From Acidobacteriota bacterium (lineage in GTDB: Bacteria > Acidobacteriota > Aminicenantia > UBA2199), in the NCBI GenBank assembly GCA_018897435.1, contig JAHIKI010000028.1, positions 1 through 35,508 on the forward strand: a stretch of DNA of 35,508 nt. The letters are read 5' to 3'. Below the pieces are notes generated by a model. It was not told the origin of the DNA and made no database searches. It was given only the letters and a program-made list of their open reading frames with translations. Positions 15,939 through 23,505 of the stretch are shown piece by piece. How positions within the stretch are numbered: position 1 is the stretch's first letter; the number at the start of each line of letters is the position of its first letter. A program made the translations under genes and the position numbers.

Positions 15939-17705
15939 TTAGTCCTTGCTGATGGCTTTAAAATTACAGGTCTCGAAACATTTGCCGCACTTGCTGCAGA
16001 GGGCTTGGTCGATCTTGTGAATCATCTTTTTTTCGCCGCTGATGGCCGCGGACGGGCAAACCCTGGCGCACAGGGTACAGCCGGTGCAGTTGTCTTCCAG
16101 AATGGTAAAAGTCAAGAGCGGGGCGCAACTGTGGGCCGGGCATTTTTTATCGCGGATATGAATCTCGTATTCCTCACGGAAATATTTCACTGTGGTCAGA
16201 ACGGGATTGGGTGCGGTCTGGCCCAGGCCGCAGATGGTGTTGTTGCGGATTTTGTCGGCCAGTCCTTCCAGCAGTTCAATGTCCCCTTCCCGGCCGCGGC
16301 CGTCGGTGATGCGTTCCAGAATTTCCAGCATGCGCTTGGTGCCGATGCGGCAAAAAGTGCATTTGCCGCAGCTTTCATCCTGGGTGAAGCCCAGAAAAAA
16401 TTTGGCCATTTCCACCATGCAGGTGGTCTCATCCATGACCACCATGCCCCCGGAGCCCATGATCGCCCCGGTTTTATTGATCTGCTGGTAGTCGATCTGC
16501 AGGTTGCCCATGGTCGCCGGAATGCAGCCCCCGGAAGGTCCGCCCATTTGCACGGCCTTGAATTTCTTGCCGTCGCGGATGCCGCCGCCGATATCGTAAA
16601 TGATCTCGTCGATGGTCAGACCCATGGGGACTTCCACCAGACCGCCGCGGCTTATTTTCCCGGCCAGGGCGAAAACCTTTGTCCCCTTGCTGTTTTCGGT
16701 GCCCATGGCCGCGAAAGCATCGGCGCCATTGACGATGATCCAGGGAATATTGGCCAAGGTCTCCACATTGTTGATGTTGGTCGGTTTGTCCCACAAGCCC
16801 TTTTGGGCGGGAAAGGGCGGCCGGAAACGGGGCATGCCGCGTTTGCCTTCGATCGAGGCGATAAGAGCGGTTTCCTCGCCGCAGACAAAAGCACCGGCCC
16901 CTTCCTTGATCTTCATTTTCAGGTTCATTTTGGACCCGAAGATGTTTTTTCCCAAAAAGCCTTTTTCCATGGCTTTTTGAATGGAATGGTGCAGGCGTTT
17001 GACCGCCATGGGATATTCGGCGCGGACATATATGTACGCTTCTTCGGCACCGCAAGCATAGGCGCAGACCATCATTCCCTCCAGCACTTGGTGCGGGTCG
17101 CTTTCCAGGGTGCTGCGGTCCATGAAAGCACCGGGGTCGCCTTCGTCGGCATTGCAAATAATATATTTTTTGTCAGCCTCCGCCTGGCGGCAGAAGCGCC
17201 ATTTCATGCCGGTCAGGAATCCGGCCCCGCCGCGGCCGCGCAATCCGGACTTCAAAACAATGTCAATGACCTGCTCGGGGGTGTATTCTTTTAATACTTT
17301 TTGAATGGCCTGATAGCCGCCGCTGGCAATGTATTCTTCGATGGAATTGGGGTCGATGATGCCGCAATTACGCAAAACGATGCGTTTTTGCTTGGCGAAA
17401 AAAGTGTCGTCGTCATCGGTTTTCAGTCCTTTGACGATCCATTCTTCGATGGGTTTGTCCTGGAGGATCTGTTCGTCCAGGATCCTTTTGACTTTTTCCG
17501 GCGTGACGTTGCCGTAAAAAAAATCATTGCCCTTTTCGTCGCTGATCTCCAGAAGGACTTCCTGGTAACAGTTACCCATGCAGCCCGTTTCCAGCAAATT
17601 CACCGGAATTTTTTCCTTGGCGATTTCGCTTTTCAGAGCGGCATAGACCTTTTTCCCACCAGCCGAAACACCGCATGTGCCAAGCCCGACTTTGATGGTC
17701 TTCAT
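15939..17705 (-). CDS. NuoF/HndC-like NADH-binding flavoprotein subunit
   Basis: 588 residues; ATG after AAAGGAGAAGC. Domains: N-terminal thioredoxin-like [2Fe-2S] module 1-85 (Cys11, 42, 46); NADH/FMN-binding core with LRGRGGAGFLTGMKW and NADEGDPGAFMDR; SLBB fold with GGPSGGCIP; N3-type 4Fe-4S site ESCGKCTFCRIGT plus a later Cys (NNTICGLGQ); and a C-terminal pair of ferredoxin clusters (NCTGCTLCARVCP and LCSKCGKCFETC). The extra N- and C-terminal iron-sulfur modules mark the soluble hydrogenase/NAD-reducing type (HndC, HydB) rather than complex I NuoF. It oxidises or reduces NAD(H) through FMN and passes electrons to NuoE and the fusion subunit. Thirteen bases separate it from the fusion gene. 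No hydrogenase catalytic subunit lies nearby. Confidence 0.93.
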   Translation of the reverse strand: MKTIKVGLGTCGVSAGGKKVYAALKSEIAKEKIPVNLLETGCMGNCYQEVLLEISDEKGNDFFYGNVTPEKVKRILDEQILQDKPIEEWIVKGLKTDDDDTFFAKQKRIVLRNCGIIDPNSIEEYIASGGYQAIQKVLKEYTPEQVIDIVLKSGLRGRGGAGFLTGMKWRFCRQAEADKKYIICNADEGDPGAFMDRSTLESDPHQVLEGMMVCAYACGAEEAYIYVRAEYPMAVKRLHHSIQKAMEKGFLGKNIFGSKMNLKMKIKEGAGAFVCGEETALIASIEGKRGMPRFRPPFPAQKGLWDKPTNINNVETLANIPWIIVNGADAFAAMGTENSKGTKVFALAGKISRGGLVEVPMGLTIDEIIYDIGGGIRDGKKFKAVQMGGPSGGCIPATMGNLQIDYQQINKTGAIMGSGGMVVMDETTCMVEMAKFFLGFTQDESCGKCTFCRIGTKRMLEILERITDGRGREGDIELLEGLADKIRNNTICGLGQTAPNPVLTTVKYFREEYEIHIRDKKCPAHSCAPLLTFTILEDNCTGCTLCARVCPSAAISGEKKMIHKIDQALCSKCGKCFETCNFKAISKD

Positions 17706-17724
17706 GTAGCTTCTCCTTTTCGAT

Positions 17725-18243
17725 TCAGGGAGTCTGTGGATTTTGGTCTTTTGCTTTGTATTCTTTCAGCAGCAGCTGGACTTTTTTGGGAGTCAAGCGA
17801 CCGTAGGTTTCATCGTTGATCATGATGACGGGCGAGAGAGAGCAGCAGCCAATGCAGGCTACTTTTTGCAGGGTAAACAATCCGTCCGGCGTGGTGTCGT
17901 TGCCCGTGATCTGCAGCTCGTCCTCGATGATTCCGGCGATTCGCTCCGAACCGTTGACGTGGCAGGCGGTGCCGTCGCAGATCTTGATCAGATATTTGCC
18001 CAGGGGTTTGAGGCGGAACTGGGAGTAAAAAGTGATGACCCCATAAATTTCAGCGGCCGGGATGCCGACAATTTCGCTGATCTGGTCGATGGCTGCAAGC
18101 GGGATGTAACCATAGGAGTCCTGGGCGGCCTGCAAAAGGGGGATCAGGGCTCCCTTTTCCCCCTCATAGTTCCACAGGTCGACCTTGAAGCCGGCCAGGC
18201 CGTTTTTTGTCTGTTGCGCATTCAGTTTGTCGTGGGCTTTCAT
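17725..18243 (-). CDS. NuoE/HndA-like [2Fe-2S] subunit
   Basis: 172 residues, usual length for NuoE/HndA. An N-terminal helical bundle (LIPLLQAAQDSYGYIPLAAI, then VGIPAAEIYGVITFYSQF) precedes a thioredoxin-like [2Fe-2S] domain with Cys89-x4-Cys94 (CDGTAC) and Cys130-x3-Cys134 (CIGCC). It partners NuoF-like proteins in complex I, NAD-dependent formate dehydrogenases and bifurcating hydrogenases, and lies 19 bases upstream of the NuoF-like gene with a clear GGGGG-type ribosome binding site. It is the second gene of the sigma-54-headed operon, after the receiver/RAM protein. Cytosolic. Confidence 0.93.
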   Translation of the reverse strand: MKAHDKLNAQQTKNGLAGFKVDLWNYEGEKGALIPLLQAAQDSYGYIPLAAIDQISEIVGIPAAEIYGVITFYSQFRLKPLGKYLIKICDGTACHVNGSERIAGIIEDELQITGNDTTPDGLFTLQKVACIGCCSLSPVIMINDETYGRLTPKKVQLLLKEYKAKDQNPQTP

Positions 18244-18267
18244 GCCCCCATTATCTTATATTTTGGC

Positions 18268-19278
18268 TTACATTTCAAATAGTTTGATTATCGGTGATTC
18301 CTTGATCCTCAGCACGCCGTCCAGGGGCTTGATTTTATTCTGGATGTTGCGGTCGATCTCGGCAAAGCTGGCGCCCTGCATGAGCAAAACAATATCGTAC
18401 TTCCCCTTGGTGAAGTCGCAGGAAACAACCTGTTCATTTACATACAGGGTGGGATATATGTTTTCCAGTTTTTCTTTTTCGATCTCCAGGAACACGTAGG
18501 AGGAAGCGCTTTTCCAGAAATTAGCGTTGTTGGCGGTTTCGGGATTTCCTTTTTCCCGGCCCAGGGCCTTGTCCACAGTGCCGATGATGTTGTTGACGCT
18601 TTCTGGTAAAAGCGGAGATTCCACGGCCATGAAGCAGATATCCTTTACTCCGGGCAGTTTTTTTATTTTGTCTTCGACCAGGTCATGCAATTCGCTTAAT
18701 TTTTCCGCCTGCAGCAGCACGGCCATGTCGAAATCACCCTTGATGGCATCGCAGTACAAAACATGATCCATGAAGTACATTTCCTGATACACATCGGATA
18801 AATTGGCGGTCTCGGAAAAATTCAGCAGAACGTAGGCGCTGACTGCTTTGCCCTCACTGGCCTCTGCGGTTTCTTTTTCCGCAATGTCGGTAGATGAAGC
18901 CTTTTCGGGGATTTCCTCTAAAATTTTTGTCAATTCGTCAATGGTGAACGGCTTTTCCAGGTAGGCATCGGCTTTTTCCGATCTGGCGTCCGCGGCGGTG
19001 CTTTCACTGCCGTAGCCGGTAATGACGACCACGGGCAATTCAGGATAATTGAATTTGATCACCTTGAGTAGTTTGATACCGTCGATATCGGGAAGGCGGA
19101 CATCTAACACCACATAATGCAGGGGCGTTTGTTTTTTCTTGAACGCTTCCAGGGCCTTCAGGCCGTTCATCCCGTTTTCGCAGGATTCTGTTTGATACCC
19201 CTTTTGCAATAAACCCATGGTCAGGCTCCGCTGCAATGAAACCTCGTCATCGATCAGTAACACTTTCTTTTCATTCAT
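18268..19278 (-). CDS. Receiver protein with two Lrp/AsnC-type RAM domains
   Basis: 336 residues. Residues 1-122 are a canonical CheY-like receiver: Asp10-Asp11, phospho-acceptor Asp59 (VVLDVRLPDIDG), Thr87 and Lys109 (YLEKPF). A charged linker follows, then two copies of a beta-alpha-beta-beta-alpha-beta fold matching the ligand-sensing RAM domain of Lrp/AsnC regulators: about 147-217 (AYVLLNF, IKGDFDMAVLLQAE, IKKLPGVKDI) and about 258-328 (SYVFLEI, TKGKYDIVLLMQGA, IKPLDGVLRI). The Gly-x-(Phe/Tyr)-Asp motif is present in both. There is no DNA-binding domain, so it may signal through protein contact, for example with the encoded kinase or the oxidoreductase. It is the first gene after the sigma-54 promoter, 24 bases before nuoE. 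Confidence 0.85.
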   Translation of the reverse strand: MNEKKVLLIDDEVSLQRSLTMGLLQKGYQTESCENGMNGLKALEAFKKKQTPLHYVVLDVRLPDIDGIKLLKVIKFNYPELPVVVITGYGSESTAADARSEKADAYLEKPFTIDELTKILEEIPEKASSTDIAEKETAEASEGKAVSAYVLLNFSETANLSDVYQEMYFMDHVLYCDAIKGDFDMAVLLQAEKLSELHDLVEDKIKKLPGVKDICFMAVESPLLPESVNNIIGTVDKALGREKGNPETANNANFWKSASSYVFLEIEKEKLENIYPTLYVNEQVVSCDFTKGKYDIVLLMQGASFAEIDRNIQNKIKPLDGVLRIKESPIIKLFEM

Positions 19279-19330
19279 TTTATTCTCCTTTTTTATATTT
19301 CGTAGGTGTTTGTTTCACCCAACAATTGAT

Positions 19331-19348
19331 AAGCAATAGTTATGCCAA
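19331..19348 (-). promoter_or_regulatory. Sigma-54 (-24/-12) promoter
   Basis: On the minus strand the site reads TTGGCATAACTATTGCTT: the invariant GG and GC are ten bases apart and the flanks match the consensus TGGCAY-N5-TTGCW. The -12 GC lies about 55 bases before the ATG at 19278, and AAGGAG precedes that ATG. A sigma-54 activator is encoded as the last gene of the same cluster. Confidence 0.75.
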
Positions 19349-19397
19349 ATAGAAAAGCCTGCTTGGACATGGATTTTGGTAAGGCGTCCACTTTTTT

Positions 19398-19458
19398 CCT
19401 TGAAACGGACTGTATGATTTATTTACAGTTGAGCCTTGAAAGGGCCTGCCAGACTGGC
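19398..19458 (-). promoter_or_regulatory. Candidate activator (enhancer) sites upstream of the sigma-54 promoter
   Basis: Two near-identical 15-base direct repeats, CCTTGAAACGGACTG (19398-19412) and CCTTGAAAGGGCCTG (19434-19448), and a perfect palindrome GCCAG-A-CTGGC (19448-19458) lie 50-110 bases upstream of the -24 box, the usual place for NtrC-type binding sites. The rest of the 415-base gap (19279-19693) holds a TTGACA at 19481, a TATAAT at 19548 facing nfnA, and a tiny reading frame at 19604. Confidence 0.4.
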
Positions 19459-19603
19459 TTGGCTGATTGTGTTAAAAATATTGACACTTAACGATATTGC
19501 ATATAGCAGCAATAACAAATGATTTTTCGCTATCAAATTTCTATCTGTATAATAATGTTGCGTTTTATATTAAAATCAATCCTTATTTCAGGAGATTTCT
19601 TCA

Positions 19604-19657
19604 GTGATAGAGAAAGATGCAGTGGCCGGACGTGATAAATTGCATTTTGAAACGTAG
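19604..19657 (+). CDS. Possible 17-residue upstream reading frame
   Basis: A GTG at 19604, nine bases after AGGAG (19590-19594), opens a 17-codon frame (VIEKDAVAGRDKLHFET) ending with TAG 36 bases before nfnA. A TATAAT box at 19548-19553 would place it on the nfnAB leader. I see no similarity or attenuator hairpin; it may be chance. Confidence 0.2.
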   Translation: MIEKDAVAGRDKLHFET

Positions 19658-19693
19658 TTTGTTACTGTAAGGCGAACCTGGGAGGATGACCCA

Positions 19694-20521
19694 ATGAACA
19701 AAATTGTTGCCAAAGAAATGCTGTCGGAAAATGTGGTGAAGCTGGTAGTGGAAGCTCCGCAGATTTCCCAAAAACAAAGCCCCGGCCAATTTGTCATCAT
19801 CCGTACCGATGACAGGGGGGAACGCATCCCATTGACCATTGCCGATGCCGACAAGGAAAAAATGACCATCACCCTGATCATTCAAATTGTCGGAACTTCC
19901 TCCCATAAAATTGCCAACCTGAATCCGGGTGATTCCCTGCTGGACATTTCCGGCCCCCTGGGCAAACCCACGCACATTGAAAACGTCGGGACCGTTGTTG
20001 CTTGCGGCGGCGGTGTGGGCATTGCCCCTCTTTATCCCATTGCCAGGGCTTTCAAAGAGATCGGCAACAAACTGATCACTGTTCTCGGCGCCCGCAACCG
20101 GGAGCTGCTGATCCTGGAAAAGGAGATGGCCGTATTCGCCGATGAAATGATTGTCATGACCGATGACGGTTCATACGGGGAAAAAGGATTGATCACTGCC
20201 GGGATTGAAAAAGTGTTGCTGCGCGAGCCGGTTCATCTGGCAGTGGCCATCGGTCCCGCGGTAATGATGAAATTCGTCGCGTTGCTGACCAAAAAATACG
20301 ATGTTGCCACCATCGCCAGCTTGAATACCATTATGGTCGACGGGACCGGGATGTGCGGGGCCTGCCGGGTCACGGTGGGCGGCAAAACCAAATTTGTCTG
20401 CGTGGACGGGCCGGAATTCGATGCCCACGAAATAGACTACGATGAGATGCTCAAACGGTTGAATACTTATAAGAAAGAAGAACAGGTTTCTTATGACGGT
20501 TATTTGAAATCATTGACTTGA
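19694..20521 (+). CDS. nfnA: NADH-dependent ferredoxin:NADP+ oxidoreductase, small subunit (NfnA/SudB)
   Basis: 275 residues; GGGAGG eight bases before the ATG. FNR-like fold: FAD-binding beta-barrel with RIPLTI (44-49), NAD(H)-binding GGGVGIAP (105-112), and a C-terminal [2Fe-2S] site GMCGACRVTV plus a later Cys (Cys221, 224, 236), with Asp216 in MVDGTGM as the probable fourth ligand, a known peculiarity of this family. It oxidises NADH (or reduces NAD+) and works with NfnB, encoded twelve bases downstream, in flavin-based electron bifurcation between NADPH, ferredoxin and NAD. The sulfide dehydrogenase (SudAB) name is used for the same pair in archaea. It is divergent from the sigma-54 redox operon. 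Confidence 0.93.
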   Translation: MNKIVAKEMLSENVVKLVVEAPQISQKQSPGQFVIIRTDDRGERIPLTIADADKEKMTITLIIQIVGTSSHKIANLNPGDSLLDISGPLGKPTHIENVGTVVACGGGVGIAPLYPIARAFKEIGNKLITVLGARNRELLILEKEMAVFADEMIVMTDDGSYGEKGLITAGIEKVLLREPVHLAVAIGPAVMMKFVALLTKKYDVATIASLNTIMVDGTGMCGACRVTVGGKTKFVCVDGPEFDAHEIDYDEMLKRLNTYKKEEQVSYDGYLKSLT

Positions 20522-20533
20522 GGGAGAAGCAGC

Positions 20534-22018
20534 ATGCCGGTTAATTTTCAGGAATTGAGCGCCGCCAGAAATCAGGAATGGCGAAATGAATTGAGAAACA
20601 GGCTCAGTGCCAAGGAAAGAAGCAACTTGCCCCGGGTAAAAATGCCCGAAATGGAGCCCATGGACAGGATCCTGGGTTTCAAGGAAGTCAATGTGGGCTT
20701 AAATGAAGATGCGGCCGTGCTGGAATCACAGCGTTGCCTGGATTGTTCCACCCCATCTTGTATTTCCGGCTGTCCGGTGAACATTGATATTCCGGGGTTC
20801 ATCAAATTGATCGAAAAAAAGGATTTTTTGGCGGCGGCCAGAAAATTAAAAGAAACCAACGCCCTGCCCGCCGTATGCGGCCGGGTCTGTCCCCAGGAGA
20901 TTCAGTGCGAGGCCCTATGCATCTATCACAAAATGAAAAAGGCGCCGGTGGCCATCGGCTACTTGGAACGGTTCGCCTCGGATTGTGAACGTTTGGCCGG
21001 AAACATTTCCATCCCGCCTATTCAAACGGGGAACCAGGTCAAGGTGGCGGCCATCGGTTCCGGGCCGGCCAGTTTGACTTTTGCCGGTGAAATGGCGAAA
21101 AGCGGCTACCTGGTGACCGTCTTTGAGGCCCTGCATGAGCTTGCCGGTGTTTTGAGTTACGGCATACCCGAGTTTCGCTTGCCCAAAAGCATTGTCAGAT
21201 CGGAAATCGCCTATCTGGAAAAGCTGGGAGTGGTGTTTGAAAAAAATGTGATCGTCGGGAAAACCCTGACCATCGAGGACATGAAAAAACAGGGATTTCA
21301 GGGGTTTTTTATCGGCAGCGGGGCCGGACTGCCCAAATTCATGCATATCCCCGGTGAAAACGCTATTGGTGTATATTCATCCAATGAATACCTCACCAGG
21401 GTCAATCTCATGAAAGCGTATCAATTCCCCCATTATGATACCCCTATCGTGCTGGGGAAAAGAGTGGCTGTGATCGGCGGCGGCAACACGGCAATGGATT
21501 CGGTCAGGGTTGCTATCCGCTTGGGTGCCGAAAAGGCCATGATCGTATACCGCCGCTCTGAACAGGAAATGCCGGCCCGTATCGAGGAAATCCACCATGC
21601 CAAGGAAGAGGGTGTCGAATTTTTGACTTTGACCAACCCCGTTGAATATAGCGCCGATGCCGATGGACGGGTCAAGCAGATGAAAGTTCAAAAAATGGGT
21701 TTGGGGGCCGCGGACGACTCGGGACGCAAACGTCCGGTAGTTATCCCAGGTTCCGAATACACGATTGATGTGGATACCGTGGTGGTCGGGGTGGGAACCG
21801 ACCCCAATCCCCTGATTCCCCGGACGATCCAGGGACTGGAAGTGACCAAGTGGGGCACCATCGTGGTCAATGAGGAGACCATGCAAACCGCGCTGCCTGA
21901 GATTTTTGCCGGCGGCGATATCGTCCGGGGCGGGGCGACCGTCATTCTGGCCATGGGCGACGGCAAAAAAGCGGCCGAATCGATGCATGTTTATCTGCAA
22001 AACAAAAAAACTAATTAA
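20534..22018 (+). CDS. nfnB: NADH-dependent ferredoxin:NADP+ oxidoreductase, large subunit (NfnB/SudA, GltD-like)
   Basis: 494 residues, family length slightly over the usual 460-480. N-terminal double [4Fe-4S] domain: Cys68, 71, 76, 80 and Cys115, 119, 125, 129. FAD-binding GSGPAS (175-180) with ELAGVLSYGIPEFRLPK, the conserved GltD motif, then NADP-binding VAVIGGGNTAMDSVR and RRSEQEMPAR, whose Arg pair suits NADPH. It carries the bifurcating FAD and takes electrons from NADPH. GGGAG precedes the ATG; nfnA ends twelve bases upstream. An alternative is a stand-alone glutamate synthase beta subunit, but the adjacent nfnA makes NfnAB far more likely. Its domains match those embedded in the 1250-residue fusion protein. 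Confidence 0.93.
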   Translation: MPVNFQELSAARNQEWRNELRNRLSAKERSNLPRVKMPEMEPMDRILGFKEVNVGLNEDAAVLESQRCLDCSTPSCISGCPVNIDIPGFIKLIEKKDFLAAARKLKETNALPAVCGRVCPQEIQCEALCIYHKMKKAPVAIGYLERFASDCERLAGNISIPPIQTGNQVKVAAIGSGPASLTFAGEMAKSGYLVTVFEALHELAGVLSYGIPEFRLPKSIVRSEIAYLEKLGVVFEKNVIVGKTLTIEDMKKQGFQGFFIGSGAGLPKFMHIPGENAIGVYSSNEYLTRVNLMKAYQFPHYDTPIVLGKRVAVIGGGNTAMDSVRVAIRLGAEKAMIVYRRSEQEMPARIEEIHHAKEEGVEFLTLTNPVEYSADADGRVKQMKVQKMGLGAADDSGRKRPVVIPGSEYTIDVDTVVVGVGTDPNPLIPRTIQGLEVTKWGTIVVNEETMQTALPEIFAGGDIVRGGATVILAMGDGKKAAESMHVYLQNKKTN

Positions 22019-22032
22019 GAATATAGCATACA

Positions 22033-22067
22033 TGCGGCTGCTCATTCTCAAATATCTCGGTCAATAA
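22033..22067 (+). pseudogene. Tail of a SpoIIE-type phosphatase (copy of 28834-28866)
   Basis: The frame ends RLLILKYLGQ and stop, matching the last residues (TLLILKYLGR) of the phosphatase fragment ending at 28866. Nothing upstream of about 22030 belongs to it; nfnB ends at 22018. With the truA tail that follows, it shows that the phosphatase-truA junction was duplicated. Confidence 0.65.
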
Positions 22068-22082
22068 CCCAACCTTCTTTGC

Positions 22083-22166
22083 TTATTCTTTGCCTGACAA
22101 CGGCTCGTATTCGACCCGGACCAGGGTCAAGCCTTTGGCCGGAGCCGTTTGCCCGGCCTTGCGTCG
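22083..22166 (-). pseudogene. truA 3'-end fragment
   Basis: Minus-strand translation RRKAGQTAPAKGLTLVRVEY then EPLSGKE and stop, nearly identical to the C-terminus of the intact TruA (RRRAGQTAPAKGLTLVRVEY then EPQPGKE) at 28882-29640. The fragment is cut off by the IS91-like element at about 22170. Divergence at the nucleotide level shows the duplication is not recent. Confidence 0.8.
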
Positions 22167-22419
22167 AGAAACGGACACTGATCTGGGGGGAATGGGTAAA
22201 AGAGAACGTTTTAAAAGATGTTGCGCACCGCCAGTGGGTCTTTACCATTCCCAAGGTTTTGCGCAAGCTTTTTTATAAATACCGCCTGCTGCTGGCGGAA
22301 CTGGCCCGCTGCGCGGCCGCCACCATCCTGGAGCTGTACGGGGCCATATTCCCGGATAACCATTTCCGCCCGGGCATTATCGCATCGACCCAGACATTCG
22401 GCGACCTGTTGATCTGGCA

Positions 22420-22444
22420 CCTGTCTGCGTGCCGCACAGGCAGA
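22420..22444. repeat. Mini-hairpin insert a (25 nt), only in IS copy 1
   Basis: Starts CCTGTCTGCGTG, ends CGCACAGGCAGA, joined by one C. It splits the transposase His codon (TGG CA|T CCG). Copy 2 has the uninterrupted site at 27430-27440, so this insert arose after the copies separated. TGCG pairs with CGCA and CCTG with CAGG. Confidence 0.85.
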
Positions 22445-22568
22445 TCCGCACATTCACTGTTTGGTCACGGACGGCGTGTTTGATCCTGCCGGCAGTTTCC
22501 ATCCTGTTTCGGGAATCGACAGTGACTAGGCAACCATATTGTTTCGTGAAAAAGTCTTTGCCATGATG

Positions 22569-22593
22569 CCTGTCTGCGTGCCGCACAGGCAGA
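22569..22593. repeat. Mini-hairpin insert b (25 nt)
   Basis: Same sequence as insert a. Removing exactly 25 bases restores the frame (FAMM, then KENNRISDGLVENMRNWRHS), the normal continuation of IS91-family transposases. Copy 2 carries the same insert at 27560. Confidence 0.85.
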
Positions 22594-23111
22594 AAGGAAA
22601 ACAACCGCATCAGCGACGGCCTGGTGGAAAATATGAGAAACTGGCGCCATTCCGGCTTTTCGGTTCATAATGAAGTGGTTATACAAAAAGAGGATCGGGA
22701 AGCACTGGTCAGGCTGGCGCAGTATGTGGTCCATGCCTCCTTTTCTCTGGAGAAAATCAGGTATGTAGAGAAGACCGGCTGTGTAATGTACAAATCCAGG
22801 TTGCATCAGGGGAAGAAACGGAACTTCGAAGTGATGGACGCCATTGAGTTCCTGCACCGGGTTTGTCTCCATATCCCCGGTCATTATGAAGCGCTCATCC
22901 GCTATTACGGCCACTACGCTAATGCCGCCCGCGGCAAAAGGAAGAAATTGGGATTGGAGGATCAACTGCAGATTAAGATCATCGACGATGTCCCGAATAG
23001 ACGAGTATGTCGAAAATCCTGGGCAAAATTGATCTACCAGGTTTATGAAACAGATCCACTGCAATGTCCCAAATGCGGGGCGCAAATGAAGATCATCGCC
23101 TTCATCCTGGA

Positions 23112-23141
23112 CCTGTCTGCGTGCGTCCACGCACAGGCAGA
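23112..23141. repeat. Mini-hairpin insert c (30 nt, in frame)
   Basis: Same two 12-base ends as inserts a and b, but the middle is CGTCCA, so the inner stem TGCGTG/CACGCA is longer. Being 30 nt it adds ten codons (reading LSACVHAQA) without a frameshift; removal gives FILEREEIIRIL, in line with other family members. Copy 2 has it at 28103. Confidence 0.8.
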
Positions 23142-23505
23142 ACGGGAGGAAATCATCCGCATCCTGCGGCACCTCAAGATGTGGCCGATCGAGTATCCCA
23201 AACCCGCCGCCGTCGAGGCCCGGGCCTCACCATTCGATTTCAAATTGTTGCGGAAGTTATCTGATTAAAAATGACGCTGTATGTTGATGGAGGCGGAGCA
23301 TTCATTTTTTGAGTAAATCACACATTTCACGGCTATTTTTCATCCGGGTTTTAAAAAAAGTTTCTTTTTTCTGAATTTCCACAAATAATCACAAATAATT
23401 CACATTCGTCTATTGCTATTTCAATAAAAGTTCTTTAAAATCCCATCATGGAGAAAATTGATTTTCCTATTGTGTTTGTGTTTAAGAAGTTCCAAGGTAT
23501 GCTCG

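Larger units (their letters stand above)
22178..23268 (+). pseudogene. IS91-family HUH transposase, degraded
   Basis: Pieces in three frames make a Y2-type (PF04986-like) transposase: EWVKENVLKDVAHRQWVFTI, then the HUH region, reconstructed as WHPHIHCLVTDGVF, then a C-terminal half (22624-23268 frame) with WRHSGFSVHN, CVMYKS, HIPGHYEALIRYYGHYANAA and the zinc-ribbon CPKCGAQMKIIAFI. The N-terminal zinc-binding domain (about 90 residues) is missing at the truA junction. Lesions: a 25-nt insert inside the HUH motif (22420), a TAG at 22527-22529 where copy 2 has CAG, a second 25-nt frameshifting insert (22569), and a 30-nt in-frame insert (23112). Not functional. Confidence 0.85.
22170..23477 (+). 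mobile_element. IS91-like element, copy 1 (5' truncated)
   Basis: Similar to 27428-28543 from TGATCTGGCA (about 22410) through the end of the transposase and a common right end finishing CCTATTGTGTTT (about 23477). The left end is a junction with the truA fragment, so the true left terminus is lost. The 200 bases after the transposase are non-coding and shared with copy 2, so they probably hold the replication-origin end typical of rolling-circle IS91 elements. It carries three hairpin inserts. Confidence 0.75.

Noticed and set aside
15939..18243. Reading nuoE/nuoF as part of a [FeFe]-hydrogenase (HydABC or HndABCD).
   Set aside because: No H-cluster motifs occur in any frame of the operon; the third subunit is the GltD/Mo-type fusion instead.
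19481..19507. TTGACA with TATAGC as the nfnAB promoter.
   Set aside because: The -35 is perfect but the spacing is only 15 bases and the -10 box is poor, so I mention it without calling it.
22079..22483. A single 134-residue protein starting at 22079.
   Set aside because: The frame joins antisense truA tail sequence to the transposase, so it is a chance fusion over the IS junction.
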